DNA of 64,000 nucleotides from Thuidium tamariscinum (taxonomy: Eukaryota; Streptophyta; Bryopsida; Hypnales; Thuidiaceae): assembly GCA_947034885.2 (NCBI GenBank), contig OX344750.2, positions 16,982,053-17,046,052 on the forward strand. Reading direction: 5' to 3'. Below, one piece after another: positions 34,437 to 46,830 of the stretch. Under the pieces are notes generated by a model. That model searched no databases. It was given only the letters and a program-made list of their open reading frames with translations, and was not told where the DNA came from. Numbering within the stretch: position 1 is the stretch's first letter; the number at the start of each line of letters is the position of its first letter. A program made the position numbers and the translations under genes.

Positions 34437-35152
34437 GAGTGATTGCAAGAAACACTTGTACTATTTTGCATCACATGATGTGTAATGATCTATTTTTTAG
34501 CCATAACTTTTGTATTTTGACTCTAAATGACTCAAAATTTATAGAAAAGATACTCATGACTATTATATACATTTAAATTTTTTTTTGGTAGTTTTAAGAA
34601 ATGATTGACTATCCAAAAATAGTTCCCAATTTAATGTCACACTTGCAAATTTGGAGGTTTTTTAGCGCTATTTGGCATTAAAAAAAAATTGAGCTAAAAT
34701 TTGGTGGACGTGGTCTTCTAGTAGACTTGTAGCTAATTGGAGTGAAAGTATTTTTAAAATAATTATTTTTATATAGTACAAAAGTCCACAAAGTGAGCCT
34801 TTTCTTGCTTGCATTTTGAAAAATGTAAAAAATAATTTTGGTGAGCTTTTTGGTGAATGTCCCTATCCATAAAGTTGTTGCAAATAAAAAATAATAACAA
34901 ATATTTTTAAAATTATTTTCCTATCTTTCCCTAATCAAAACATCAAAGTATGTTTTTTTTAGATTTGGCACTTTTCTAGTTCTCCTACTTAGAGAATTTT
35001 TCTATACGTTTCATTTGGTGGTTGACTTTTGTCTTAAAGGTGTGTATATATGAGTTATATATTTTAAATTACATTTTTTTCTAGTTTTAAAGTACTTCCA
35101 AAAATATCATAAAAATGCAACAAAATGAACAGGTGTTTCTTGCAATCACCCT
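34437..35152. mobile_element. 4-bp-TSD TIR element, copy 2 (shared by both units)
   Basis: Ends GAGTGATTGCAAGAAACAC and GTTTCTTGCAATCACCC, flanked TCTT/TCCT. The orthologous copy in unit 2 is 47798-48508, so insertion came before the large duplication. Confidence 0.75.
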
Positions 35153-35929
35153 CCTAGCCTTCAATTCTTCAAGCACTCATTTCTAATCCCAACCCTTAAG
35201 CATCATCTCCTAGAATGCATTTATACCTTAGTTGGAGCCAATGTAAATGTTGTGGCCCTTGAATCTTCACTAGACCAAGGACCAAGGTTATCCAATTTCT
35301 ATATAGAGCCACCTCCTACTATTCCTTCCACAACAATAGAAGTTCTTGATGGAAAAACCCACCTTTTGTTGACGTTCATCTCTTTGAATGTCATTGCAAT
35401 TATTCCCTACCCCACTCTTCTACAAACCTTGGAAGTAACTCGTTGCCTATTCTAAGATTGTTTAATCTTCCTACTAAAGTAAAAAACTTGAAAAGTGTGC
35501 ATCAATTCTAGAGACCACTACATCCCTCTAGGATTTGGCTTATCATTGCCATAGACTCCTCCAAACCTGTCATCTTTTCTCCAACTTTTCACAAAATGAT
35601 TCTTTCCTTTCTATTTGTTGTTCTTGACTTCTAAAGTAATTGTAGATATAGTTGCCAATCATTGATGCGTCTTAAAGATTCAAGTTGTCTTGTAATAGTT
35701 GTAGCTTAAGAGGCATGTACTAAAGTGCTGAATAGTCTACTTTTTCAATTGTCCAAACTAAAGCAGAGGTGTAAGACTATGGGATGGTTGGAGAGGACCA
35801 TCAAATGTGAATGCAAATTTTGCTAGCAACCTATCACTTCTCTTGTAGACCATCCTAAATGATTTGCAAGACAATAGAGAGAACATTTGTGAAAAGTTGA
35901 GAGAATGCATCAATTAGGAGGAAGTAGTG

Positions 35930-36190
35930 GGATTTGAAGGCTAAAGAAGACTGTCAGTTCCCACAGTTTAAAAACAAAGAAACTACCCTGGAATGCAGAA
36001 TCGCAAGAATCCTACGTGGTTAAGGAACTACCATGTCATTAATTTTTTAAATTAAAAAAAAAAAATTCATATTTCAAGACCCCAAATTTATTTATTTATT
36101 TTAGGTACTTGCTAGTTGACAACAGCTAGCAGTTCCTCGGACAGTTTCAAGAACAAATCTTGAAACAGCCTTGTAGAGGCTTCCAATTCC
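35930..36190. mobile_element. Unit-1-specific insertion of about 260 bp
   Basis: Unit 2 passes from GGAAGTGGTGGAGAG directly to GACACTAGCACTTC (51000-51020); unit 1 has about 260 extra bases between GGAAGTAGTGG and GACACTAGTACTTC. Contains GTTTCAAGAACAAATCTTGAAAC (an inverted repeat) and an A-run. Related to the insertion at 44549-44770. Borders approximate. Confidence 0.45.
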
Positions 36191-36387
36191 CCCTAATGAC
36201 ACTAGTACTTCTTTATTCTTTATAGTAGATCTCTCCTTGTCATGGCTTCTCTACTTCTTCTCAATGAAAATGTAAATTTCTTGCTCTTTGTTTACAAGTT
36301 TCTCATAGTGTGATCATGTAGTAGAAAGGATTGAAATTCTAAATTTGGAATGCTTTCTTTTTTCAGCTTCAAATCCACTCAATTCAT

Positions 36388-36480
36388 TTGATTTTTTTTT
36401 TCCCTTCCATTTCCTTTTTTTTTCTTTTGTCTTTCCTCACAAGTTCAACGCTCACGTCGGCTGCAGACGGAATCCAACAA
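36388..36480 (+). pseudogene. Signal-peptide-like open frame, copy in unit 2
   Basis: Not recognised. An open frame without ATG reads FFLLSFLTSSTLTSAADG after a hydrophobic Phe/Leu/Ser run, which looks like a secretory signal sequence with an Ala-x-Ala-like end. A possible donor (CAACAA|GTACTT) follows. The hydrophobic part comes from a pyrimidine tract, so chance is a strong alternative. The unit 1 copy (23390) is frame-broken. Confidence 0.2.
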
Positions 36481-36660
36481 CAAGTACTTGCCTTATTTAT
36501 TTCTCTCTTTTTTTTTAAAACAAATTACAGACTTATTTATTTATCTTCGCCTAAACTTCTAAGTCCACGGCCCTTCCACTTTAGTAAGAAAAGTAGGACT
36601 GTCCCTTTGTAGGGGAGATCAGAAGGGAAAGCACAGGGAAGGGAAGCTTCGCCGAAGCCA

Positions 36661-36693
36661 CAGGGAACAGGGAACAGGGAACAGGGAACAGGG
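36661..36693. repeat. (CAGGGAA)n heptamer repeat
   Basis: Four to five consecutive CAGGGAA units. Unit 1 has about two at 23628-23640. Confidence 0.9.
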
Positions 36694-37262
36694 GAAAACC
36701 ACCTCCCTTTCGATGCCAAGTCCACGCCCTTTTTCCAATCACTTTTAGACAATTGAGTTGGAGGCCACGGGGGGAGTTCTTACTTTGGCATCCTTGGAAA
36801 AGAACACTACGAGAAAAAACAAAATGAGGGTATAATTGATTTGTCCCTTATGATCGTAGAAGTCATTTCTTATTCACAATGATTGCAAAACAGTCATTTT
36901 GTAGCCATTGTTAAGTTACGGTTGTTGTGGACAAGTCTTTGTAGACACTTGTTTTTTTGGAGGGAAAGGTGACCTTTAGACTAGCTGAACAAAATTTGTT
37001 GTCTTATTATTGATTGATGGCTCCTTGGCCAACCCCAATCCTTGAATTAACTAACGTATTGATGTATGAAAAGAGTCCCTTTGTTTGGTCCCAAGCATCT
37101 AGAAAAGCAAAATTATTCTACTCCTTCTCAACATGAAGAGAACCATTGTCGGATCCTACAATGGTTTGGGCTGAAGGTTATTGGTTTGGCAATAGTGGCA
37201 CCTAGTACTAAAACGTTTCATGGTATGGGAGCAATTTTTTTTGGTTGTTGGTTTATGAAGGG

Positions 37263-37445
37263 TTGCTATTATATAAACCTAAGAATGTGAACCTATGAGC
37301 CTAAAAGACTATATACCATCTCTATTTTATAAAAAGAACTTCTATGATTATGGTGCATCTATGCTATATAAGCACCTTTAATGGTTGTAGTATATATAAA
37401 AGGTTCACATGCTTATAAACTAGTACCATTGGTACAACCATTGCT
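37263..37445. mobile_element. Small TIR element, unit 2 copy
   Basis: Orthologue of 24925-25115, with the GTGAGCCTAAAAGACTATA-type left part and TAAACTAGTACCATTGG right end. Confidence 0.5.
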
Positions 37446-37577
37446 TAGTAATCATAGACTACATCTTTTTGAGGTGAGATTTTTACATAGCTACCACTTG
37501 CAAGTGCACTAGCTACATAATTCTTCAATTTTATAAATAGTTTTTGAGGAAAACAAGCCTTGGTAAGAAAATCATGA

Positions 37578-38779
37578 CCCGGAGAGATTACTCGCGATTT
37601 TTAGAAAACTATGTGAGTTAAAAGATAGGGTCTATTTAATCCAAAGGGGATAAATTTTATATATATATAGAACTACTATAGGGTTCTTGAAATGTCACAT
37701 ATCCTATTATATATAAATTAGGCTATATATAAACATCATTTAGTAGGAATTTTTATTAATAAATTAGCCTTTACAAATAGGATTCATATAAAAAGTTTGT
37801 AGTACAATGAGTATAGATGTAAACAAATTTTTTTAATTGAATGATAAAACTTACACAATTTAGTGAATCTAAGGATGTTTTTCAGGAGATTTGTTGTTAT
37901 CATCAAATAATTCTAGCCTGTATATACAAATCTTTCCTTGAGTATACCAATCATGTATTCTAACAGCATGTAAGAATCTATTGTTCCAAGACAAAAGAAT
38001 TGAGCTATAAATTTACAATGAGGTTGTACTATGGAGATTTGTGTTCATACAAAGTACACATTAAGAAATTGGTGTAGAGTGTGCAACATTTGCATGGAAT
38101 CTTTTCTATACTTTGACACTACAAACTCTAGATTTGCCTCAACTACTTGAACATATACTTGTAAATGTTTAAAATCATCTTCTTTTTACTAGTGTTTAAT
38201 AAACACTCTTTTATTTTTTGATTCTAAATTCAAAACCATTGTAAATGCATATGTAAAAATAAAATATATAGTCTCTATATTATAGTAGAGGTCATATTCT
38301 TGGGTTAATCTACAATGTTTTTAGAGTGTCAATTTCTCATGTTGTTCATGTTATAGTACTAGTATTGGTGTTTTTCTTAGTTTTAGTATCATAACTATAT
38401 TTAATGTTTCTATGATGTTTATTATTCACCATATTAGGTTGTTTAGAATACATGGCATAGAATTTTGAATATTTAAAACTATTGTTGCATTTTACATTTT
38501 TATTTGTCATTTGAAATTGTACTACAATACAAGTAGTGCATATATTAAAAAAATAGTATATATGTAAGACATTACTTTTATAGTGTGTTGTAAATGGATA
38601 TGAAAAATTAAACATATAAATTTTGTATATAAGATAGCTTGACTATAAAAACCAAATGATTGAATTTATATGTAAAAATACGGTCATTTTAATTACTAAA
38701 ATAAAGGTAAATAGCCCTATGTTAAATTCCCTCTTAACTCAGGTGTATGCTTAAAATTACAAGGAGTGATTTCCTCGGG
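37578..38779. mobile_element. 8-bp-TSD TIR element, CCCGGAGAG end (1202 bp)
   Basis: Flanked by AATCATGA (37570-37577 and 38780-38787). Unit 1 has the empty site ATTCATGA once (25240-25247). Ends CCCGGAGAGATTACTC and GAGTGATTTCCTCGGG are imperfect inverted repeats. An 8-bp duplication fits hAT, Mutator-like, Zisupton or similar groups; the ends do not decide. Interior very AT-rich with no usable frame. Relative at 49748-50692. Confidence 0.75.
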
Positions 38780-39543
38780 AATCATGACTATGAATGGGTC
38801 TTGGTTGTTGTATATACAAAGACTATAATAGAGGGGTTTTTTTGTCAACCTTATCAATAAATTGCATTTTTTTTCCTATACGTTGTATGATTCCAAATAA
38901 TCTAAATTTTTTCAAACATGTAGCCTACTTAGCTTGAAGAATGAATGCAAAGAAGCACCACTCACATGGATATTTCTTCATATGAATGTGCCCTCTTGAA
39001 ATGCAACTACCTTCTATTTTGCAATGTTGAAAAAATTTGGATTTCTATTCGTTCAAACACTAATATCTTTCAATCTACATGATGAAAAATTTTACAATTT
39101 TTTCCACATTTTTTTAACCCACCCTAGCTAGTGCAAGATCCTAGAGTTACACATGCAAAAAATGTTTATTTCTCAAATGTTGTGAATGTAGTTCAAATGG
39201 GCGATTTGGAGTATTTTTGGTAAGAGCTTAGTCAAAGAACTTTAGAAACTAACCCCTAATTGCCAAAGGCCTTTTGTAACTTTTTGGAATTTGCTTTTAC
39301 ATAAATAAAAGGTCAACATTTTGATAAGCTCCATTGGATTTTCTTTTAATTGTAACTACGAACTCAAACTAGACATGTTAGAGATTCCATTCAAAAAGAA
39401 AACACAACAATATAATTTATAGATTACAAGATTATAATCATTGATCATAAGGGTGTTGAAACTATGAAAGTGGCTTGAAGTCTTTCAGTCTTCTTTTCAC
39501 ATGTCAAATCTAAAATTGAGGTTAACAAAAGATATGAAGTTAA

Positions 39544-40490
39544 TCCATAAAGGTTTTAACTATATTTTCACTAAAAACACTCCAAAACTGCAATTTCTAA
39601 TACAAGTGCAAAATTTTGGAATTTTTTTTTGACACATATAACTATAGGATCTTGAAGTAAGATGGTTTGAAAAGATGCGGAAAATATTTCAGAAATTTTC
39701 ACCATGCAAATTAGAACATATTAGCATTTGAAATGACAAATTTTTTCTTTATCCTTGCAAATACAAGGGTATTTGCACTTCACAAGGTCACATTTGTACA
39801 AAAAATTGTTCAAAATGGTAGTTACTCTTTGAATACATTCTTCAATGCAAGTTCATTACATGCTCCAAATATTTTAAATCATTTGAAATTATACAACATA
39901 TAAGGAAAAAATAAATAGAAAATGATTCAATACACTAAATTATAAACAATTTATTTATAAAAATGAAAAATGCCAAATGAATTTCAATGGTTGTAATATT
40001 GTAATAAACAATATTCGCCCAATATTTTAATTCTTTTTTAAAATATAAAAAATTGAATTTAAAAAGGATTTTCAACTTTTTTGTAAAGTAGGGATTCTAC
40101 AACTACCTAATACCCAATATCCACAAACTACTACAATGACTGAAATTCTTCATAACTTTCATCTTATTAATCAAAGTAGAATGATTCAAAGCTTTCCACA
40201 TAGATATACATTTATTAAACCAATTTCAATTTTAATTTCTTTAAAAAATAAATTTTAAAGAAGTTTCTTTAGCTACGTGGATTGCCTATTGAGCAATGAA
40301 ATCTGTATATCATGCCATAACTTTTTAACCATGTAGTCAAAAAAAAATTTAAATTGTTGGGCCTTAAACGTACCCCTTGGAAAATTGTTGTGTGAGAATT
40401 TCTAAAAAAAATAAATAAAAATTCCATTTGTAATGAGTTGCCCAAAATTACTATGTTGCCAAAAAACCTTGTAGTTTAGGACTTTAGGGA
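39544..40490 (-). mobile_element. TTAA-flanked element, subfamily E, nested in a subfamily A element (947 bp)
   Basis: TTAA at 39540-39543 and 40491-40494. On the minus strand it starts TCCCTAAAGTCCTAAACTAC and ends in the E-type right end. The host reads GATATGAAG-TTAA ... TTAA-AGGACATAATATG. The subfamily A copy A1 has the uninterrupted GATGAGG-TTAA-AGAGCTTAGTATG equivalent (17081-17105), an intact single TTAA. Confidence 0.8.
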
Positions 40491-41084
40491 TTAAAGGACA
40501 TAATATGTATAATCCAACCAAGTTGTACTACTTTTTTCTTAATTTACACTATCACTTCTTGAACTAAATTAAACTAGAATTGAATTCTATCAACAAGTAG
40601 TATAGCTTTGCTAAGATAACTTAGATGACCTAAAATCATCTAGATAAGCATCATTAAACCATCTAAGTAGCTTTTAGTGAAGTCTTATTGACCTATTTGC
40701 TTACAGTCAAAAATAATTCTAGATTTTTGTAGTTTTATACTTTAAGGACTCCGTAAGAATTATAAACAACAGTGGTATGACCACAAGGCTCTACCCTAGG
40801 AAAACAATAATATTAGTTTATTGATAGTGGATAGTGGATAAACTAAACGAAGAAGACATTGAATCAAAGATACACAATCAAATCAAAATGTGAATACATA
40901 AAATAGAAAAACTAAATCTCTCCTTCCGACTAGTTGAATAGGAAGGAGAAGGGAGATTGGATTAGTTGACCTCCTCCCTTTGACAAAATCCTAACCATGT
41001 TACATAGTTGTAGATAGGATTTGGAAACTCAAATTCATAAACCTATAGTCAATGCAAGAGTCAATACTATAGACTCTACCCTAA

Positions 41085-41458
41085 GAGCCGCTTCTCATTG
41101 AGCCCCTGGAGGTCCAGGGGCCAGATGGGGAGCTAGAGGGGGCTTGGACCTTCGGTGGCTTTCCCACTCCCTCCCAAACTTCCAGGGCCTGGAGGACCTC
41201 CGTACCCCTCCTCTTCCAACTGAAAAGTTGGTTTCTAATAAGTAAGAGGAAATTCAGCAGAGAAAGCGAAGCACATTTGTCGGAGTGCAGAAATTTGGGG
41301 GGTCCAGGCGGGGGGTCCGGCCCCTCCAGCTTCATTTTCCATTTTGTGATTACTTGGATCCTAGAGGGGGCCTGGAGGTCCAGCTCCCCCTTTCCTCCAA
41401 TGGGAATCGCTTAGACCTCCAGGTTCTTGAGGTCCACGCCTTCAATGGGAAGCGGCTC
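41085..41458. mobile_element. GC-rich GAGCCGCTTC-ended TIR element (Harbinger-like), 374 bp
   Basis: TAA at 41082-41084 and 41459-41461. Ends GAGCCGCTTCTCATTGA and TCAATGGGAAGCGGCTC. Absent from unit 1 (CTATCCTACAGACAAAGC near 29530). Full of CTGGAGGTCCAG-type palindromes and far more GC-rich than all around it. An 84-codon minus-strand frame spans it but runs into the terminal repeat and is not called as a gene. Confidence 0.75.
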
Positions 41459-41509
41459 TAAGGACAAAGCTAACAAACTATGGATTTTTAAAACCAACAT
41501 TGAAAAAGA

Positions 41510-42226
41510 GGGTGATTGCAAGAGACACTTGTCCTATTTTGTGTCACACTACGTGTGCTGATTTGTTTTTTGGCCATAACTTTTGGCTCCGATTGACTCA
41601 AGATTTGTAGGGAAGGTACCCATAACTATCATAAACCTTCCCTAATTTTTTTTAATAATTTTCAAAAATAATTTACTATCCAAAAATAGACCCCGATTGG
41701 ATGTCACACTTTACAGTTTAGGGTTTTTTAGTACTATGGAGTACCTTTTTTTAATGATTTTAAGATGAAATTTGGATGAGATAGTCTTCTAATAGACTTC
41801 TAGCTCTCCAGGGAAGGATTTTTTTAAATAGTTAATTTTATGTGGTGTGGAGGTCTACAAAGTGAGCTCCTTTTTGCTTGTATTTTGAAACATATAAAAT
41901 ATTATTTTGGTGGGTTTTTTGATGAATGACCATCTCCATAAAGTTGTTGCAAATGTCCACTTTTTATTTTTTGAAAATACTTATTTTTACTATTTTTCCC
42001 TAATTAAAACATGAAGGCATGTATTTTCTTGAGGTTTGGCACTTTTCAAGTTCTCCTACTTAGAGAATTTTTCTATCCATTTCCTTCGGTGAAAACCTTC
42101 GTCTTAGAGGTGTATACATTATTCATATTTTTCAAAAAAAATTCAAATTAATTTTCTAATTTTAGAATACTCCCGAAAAAATCAGCCAAACGCAACAAAA
42201 TCGGCAGGTGTTTCTTGCAATCACCC
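41510..42226. mobile_element. 4-bp-TSD TIR element, copy 3 (717 bp)
   Basis: AAGA at 41506-41509 and 42227-42230. Ends GGGTGATTGCAAGAGACAC and GTTTCTTGCAATCACCC. Unit 1 has the empty site with one AAGA (29581-29584). Confidence 0.9.
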
Positions 42227-42602
42227 AAGAAATGTATGTAAGAATAATCCTACAAAAGACTTTCATGATTTCATGATTGCTTGTACATTTTAGGAAAGAG
42301 TCTACAGAAATCGGTTTTCAAATAACGCTGCAAGTTATTTAGAAGGTACATTTGTTGAAGTACATACGGTACACGTCAAAGTCATACTAATTTCTCCAGA
42401 TTCATTTCAGCAGCTTTTCTAAAAGAACTAAAATATAAATTTCAGTCAAAAAGTCACGTGCTTATCAAAGAATTTCATACACAGCTGAGGATATTTTTAG
42501 CCATGGAGTACACATTTGTCTTCATTGTCAGACCGAAATTCTGATGGAAACAAATGAAGTTTTTTTTTAAAATTTTAAAATTTTTTGAGTTTTGAGTTTC
42601 AC

Positions 42603-42996
42603 AGTGGAAACACCCAAAACTGTCAGTTTAAGCAATTCAGCATAGTTGGAGGTATTTTTGGTAAAAATCATATTTTTATAGTATTGGTGAGTGAAAATCA
42701 TGAATATTCAAAAGAGAATTTAATTTTTTTGGATGCACTATTGCACTATGTAATTTCTATAAATTTTCAAAGTGTTGGCTCCCTAAACCCATTGGAACCA
42801 TCCTATAGGTGTACTCTGAATCAAACTCTGTTGAAATGAATTGTCAGTGAATGAAATTTATACATGTGTCTTACAACTGCATTAGCAAATTAGAATTAAA
42901 CATTTGTCGGACACTTTAATGAATGCTTAGGAATAGATTTAGTGATACTCTAAGGTTCAGGAATGGATACAGGGATAGAAATGGGTGTTTCTCCCT
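42603..42996. mobile_element. TA-type MITE related to 58997-59344
   Basis: Left end AGTGGAAACACCC, right end GGGTGTTTCTCCCT before TA. The inner phrase CAGCATAGTTGGAGGTA is shared with the element at 58997. Not in unit 1. Left border uncertain. Confidence 0.5.
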
Positions 42997-43023
42997 TAGC
43001 ACCTATTTTTCTTGAACCCTTAA

Positions 43024-43547
43024 TCCCTAAATGCCAAAGGTCTAGTTTGAGCTTTTTGGAATTTGCTTTCAATTGAACAAAATGCCAACATTTTGATAAG
43101 CGGTATCACTTATGGAGTGAAAGATTATATTGTTTGACCATGAAGGTGTTAAAATTGCAAAAGTGATGTGAAGTCTTTTTGTCCTCTTTTTGCAAGTCGA
43201 ATTTGAAAAGTTGGTGACCAAAAGAATATGAGGTGAAAGAGCCTATTATGCATAATTCCAATCAATTTATGACTTCTTAAAATCTACTCTACAATTTTTG
43301 TAGATGAATTTTGAATGTGATTTTTCCTTCAAGATCTAGTGTATTTGAGGCTCATTTTCAAGAGCTCTCAACACTATGGAAAGTCAAGATTGCAATGGGT
43401 ACCCTTGCACAAAATCTTGAATAGAAAAATCACTAACATTTATTTTTCAGGTCCGATTTTTGACATTGAAAAGTACTAAAAATAGCAACTTGGTTAGGTT
43501 CTATTTAACTTCAAAGTTTTGCAAACACCATATTTTGGTACCTCAAG
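43024..43547 (+). mobile_element. TTAA-flanked element, subfamily A, copy A3 (right end eroded)
   Basis: TTAA at 43020-43023, start TCCCTAAATGCCAAAGG. At the right a deletion removed the terminal ATTTAGGGG that its unit 1 partner keeps (CATTTAGGGGTTAA, 30152-30165). Confidence 0.6.
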
Positions 43548-44548
43548 TTAAAGTATAATTCATGTCTAGGCTTGGTTAAAACTTCGTTAGATTTCTAGAG
43601 ATTTCAAATTTTTTATATTTCCATACATTTTGAAATATCAATATGTTTAAAATTTAGCCTCATTTTTTGGATATTTAAAAACATCAAAATGACTTCTGTG
43701 TGATTTTGTAAAGAAACTTCTTTGTAAAAATGATAGTACATTACAAAAATCCTTAAAATAATTTGAATTATTCTATATAAAGTGGAAATATTAGTGACAA
43801 ACATCATGGTGTAATTGATGTACTCCTTCATTTTGTACCAAGAGAAATTCAATGAAAAAACTTCAAAAGTGGTATAGTTTGAGCTTTAAAGATACTACCT
43901 TCAAAATATCACAAAAATTACAATTTGAAAAGTTTTGGAAAAAATTAAATTAGGTTGAAAAGTAGACATTGGAGCTAAATTTTTTCAATTAAGATTTAAA
44001 TCATTTAGTATGAAGAATCATGTGAAAATTCAGATTTTAACTTTCAAAATGACCTTTGAGCTTGCAAGGTCCTTTAAAGATTTAAGCATGTTCTCCACCA
44101 TGACCAAGGCAACCATGCTTTGACTACAATAGTGGAACAATTGAGGTGCATTCTTTGTTTGTATAGAGAACAATGAAGTCATCCATCAACCACTTTTTGG
44201 CCTTGACATTTTGGAAGGGTTAATTGGTCTACTTTTTTGTAAATTGAGCCTACTTTTTCCTCTATTTTTTTCCTTCAATAATTAAAATTTTCACAAATTT
44301 TTTCACCAATGTTTTTTTGGTGTATTTAATTGAAATTATTTTTATTCTAATCCCACTAACTAACAATGAATTAACCAACAGTTTTTCTTAAACATTGAAG
44401 AAAATCGATGAAATTCTAACTACTAAAAAATAATTATCCATTGAATGAATATTTGAAAAATCTAAATAGATTTATGTAAAATCAGCTTTTGTTGGATGTT
44501 CATGAAGTATTGATACAAAGTGTCAACATGTAACTCCCTTAGTAGTTG

Positions 44549-44770
44549 CAGGAACACAAAAACTACCGCGAGGGGACAAGACTTCAACATGGTTGAGAGA
44601 GTGCCATGTCATTGATTATTTTTTGGACTTTTTTCGCATTTTAGGATCCCAGTTCTTTTCTTAATTTTTTAATTTTTTTGGTAAATGTTGGCTTGGTAGC
44701 GCTTGGCATTACTAGGAATAGTTTCAGGACAACCCCAAAACAGCCATCTGGAGACCTCAAATCTCCTTTA
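44549..44770. mobile_element. Unit-2-specific insertion of about 220 bp
   Basis: Unit 1 reads TTAGTAGTTAAAATATAG at 31155; unit 2 has about 220 extra bases after TTAGTAGTTGC. Contains CTACCGCGAGGGGACAAG and GTTTCAGGACAACCCC. Related to the 35930-36190 insertion and to 53882-54231. Overlapping opposite frames here are chance. Confidence 0.45.
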
Positions 44771-44926
44771 ATGTTTTTTTTAATCAAGTGCCTATATAAA
44801 AACTTATGTTGTTGTGGATTTTTTGGAATGTTGAGGTCATTTGGGCATCTTTGGGGCATCTTTAGCTAAAATCTTGATAGTCTTTTGAAATTTGGCATGT
44901 ACATAACTAATTAAGTATGGCATATG

Positions 44927-45668
44927 GGGTGAATGCAAGAAAGACTTGTACTATTTGGCGTCACACTTTGAGTGACGGAGTTGTCATGAGCTATAACTTT
45001 TGAAGCATTAACTCTTTGAACTTGAAATTTTTATTGAAGATGACTGACTTGATAGTTATCAAAACCCTTATTTTTCAGAAATTTTCAAAAATCATTTTAT
45101 ATTTAAATTCTAATTTCTCTAATTTGTCACACTTTGCGGTTTAGGGGTTTTTAGTACTGGGGAGCACTTTAAATTAATAATTTAGAGCTGAGATTTCTAG
45201 GGTCTATTCCTACACTAAGTAGGCATGTTTCCACCTAAGGAAATTTAAAAAATCATTATTCTCTTTCCTCTACATGTATGCTAACAGGCCTCCCTTGCGC
45301 GCACATTTTTGAATAATCAAGATAGTTTTCGGATCATTATTTTGGTGAAATACCTTTACCATAAAGTCTTACCAAATGGCCAATTTTTAGTTTTAAGAAA
45401 AATTACTTTACCTATTTTTTACAAATTAAAATGTGAAAATATAGTGAAAGTTACAATTTTCACGAAATTCAGCACTTTTCTAGTTCTCCTACTTAGAGAA
45501 TTTTTCTATGCTTTTCCTTCCTAGGGTATCTTCTTAAAGGTATATACATCAAACATATTTTTCACTTTTTTTTAAAATTGATTTACTATTTATACAGTAC
45601 TCCCAAAGAAAAAAGTGAGTACTGTGCAAAACGCTACGCTTTGCCGCAGGTCTTTCTTGCAATGACCC
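44927..45668. mobile_element. 4-bp-TSD TIR element, copy 4 (742 bp)
   Basis: TATG at 44923-44926 and 45669-45672. Ends GGGTGAATGCAAGAAAGAC and GTCTTTCTTGCAATGACCC. Unit 1 has the empty site with one TATG (31316-31319). Confidence 0.9.
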
Positions 45669-46248
45669 TATGATTGTCCCCTCCAAAAATAAATTTAGTT
45701 CCCAAATCACATTTTGAGAAGAGTCAAACTTTGTTAGTTATTTTTGGGTGGTTTTGGAAAAAAAACACTTTTTTTAAACTTTGAGCCCTTTATCTAGGAA
45801 TTTGTAAACTCAAACTTCTTGAAATTCTTTCTACATAGTCCAATTTTTTGTCTTAAATTTTCACAATTTGGATTTCAAATAAAAAGTTCCTTCATTGCAC
45901 ACAAAAAAATAATAAGAACTGACCATTGTATTACCAATTCACTTAACTTCCTTGCATTATAGGGTGATTTAGAGTAGGCTAGACTCCAAATTTGGTTTTG
46001 AAAATTTTCACGAATGAACCTAACAATTGGCTAACATCATATTCTTGTGAATGGTGAAAATCCTCACCATTTGTAGAATATAAATTTTACTTGAATACTA
46101 GGGCTCAAAGTTTACTAATTCTATTTTGTAGGATTGAAAATGTCCACTTCAAATATCAAAATCTTTCAACCCATATGGTCAATTGGATTGAAATTTTTTC
46201 CACATTTTTCCTTGCTTCTCAATACACTTGTTTTTCCTATGGTTTTAA

Positions 46249-46830
46249 CCCCTAAAGATCCAACGCATATTATTTGGCAACATAGATTTTTTGGGCAACT
46301 CACTATGAATGAACTTTTTGTCATTTTCTTTGAAATTTTCATACAACATGTCGTCCAATAGAAGCTTTAAGGCAAGATAATGTTTGTAACTTTTTATTAT
46401 ATGGTTCAAAATTATTGCATGATATGGAATTTTTACCTTAGCTCTGGCAATCCAACAATTCAAAATAAGCCATTTTTAGAGGAAACAAAAATTTGAAATT
46501 GGTTTTATAGATTTTTATGTACATGGAAATATTTCAATCAATCCATTTTGATTAATGAGATGAAAATTATGAGGAGTCTTAGTTTGCAGCCACTTATAAA
46601 ATCCTTATTCAAAAATACTAAACTTTGAAGTTTTTTTATTTAACTCAATTTTCAATTCTTTTGTAAGTGAAATAAAATCATTGGATGTAGATTGTTATGT
46701 AAACATTACAACCATTGAGATTAGAATTTTTGAATTTGATAAATAAATTCCTAACAACTTATTATTTAGACAATTTTTCTACTTCTTTCGACTTAGTATT
46801 TTTTTTCTTATATCATTAGATGTTTTTTCA
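46249..46830 (+). mobile_element. Partial TTAA element, subfamily E (unit 2 copy)
   Basis: Orthologue of 31895-32440: CCCCTAAAGATCCAACGC after TTAA at 46245-46248. Confidence 0.6.

Larger units (their letters stand above)
23375..36369. repeat. Large tandem duplication, unit 1 (about 13 kb)
   Basis: Starts CCACTCAATTCATTTGA and ends CTTTCTTTTTTCAGCTT. The same ordered content recurs in unit 2, which starts 5 bases later with the same phrase and ends CCTTCTTTTTTCAACTT at 52236. Matched landmarks: 24434/36754, 25211/37552, 27300/39375, 28245/40690, 29478/41025, 30420/43800, 31893/46247, 34437/47798, 35260/49390, 36301/51840. Insertions private to unit 1 are 23700-24414, 25614-26133, 26283-27201, 28541-29451, 32750-33754 and about 35930-36190. 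Confidence 0.85.

Noticed and set aside
41081..41335. 84-codon minus-strand frame, GC-rich
   Set aside because: It ends inside the terminal repeat of the 374-bp element; an artefact of a GC-rich MITE.
30261..43852. Repeated frame at 30261-30467 and 43613-43852 (minus) as a conserved small gene
   Set aside because: Similarity is explained by the large duplication. The frame lengths differ through indels and the sequence is AT-rich repeat DNA without coding-type conservation.
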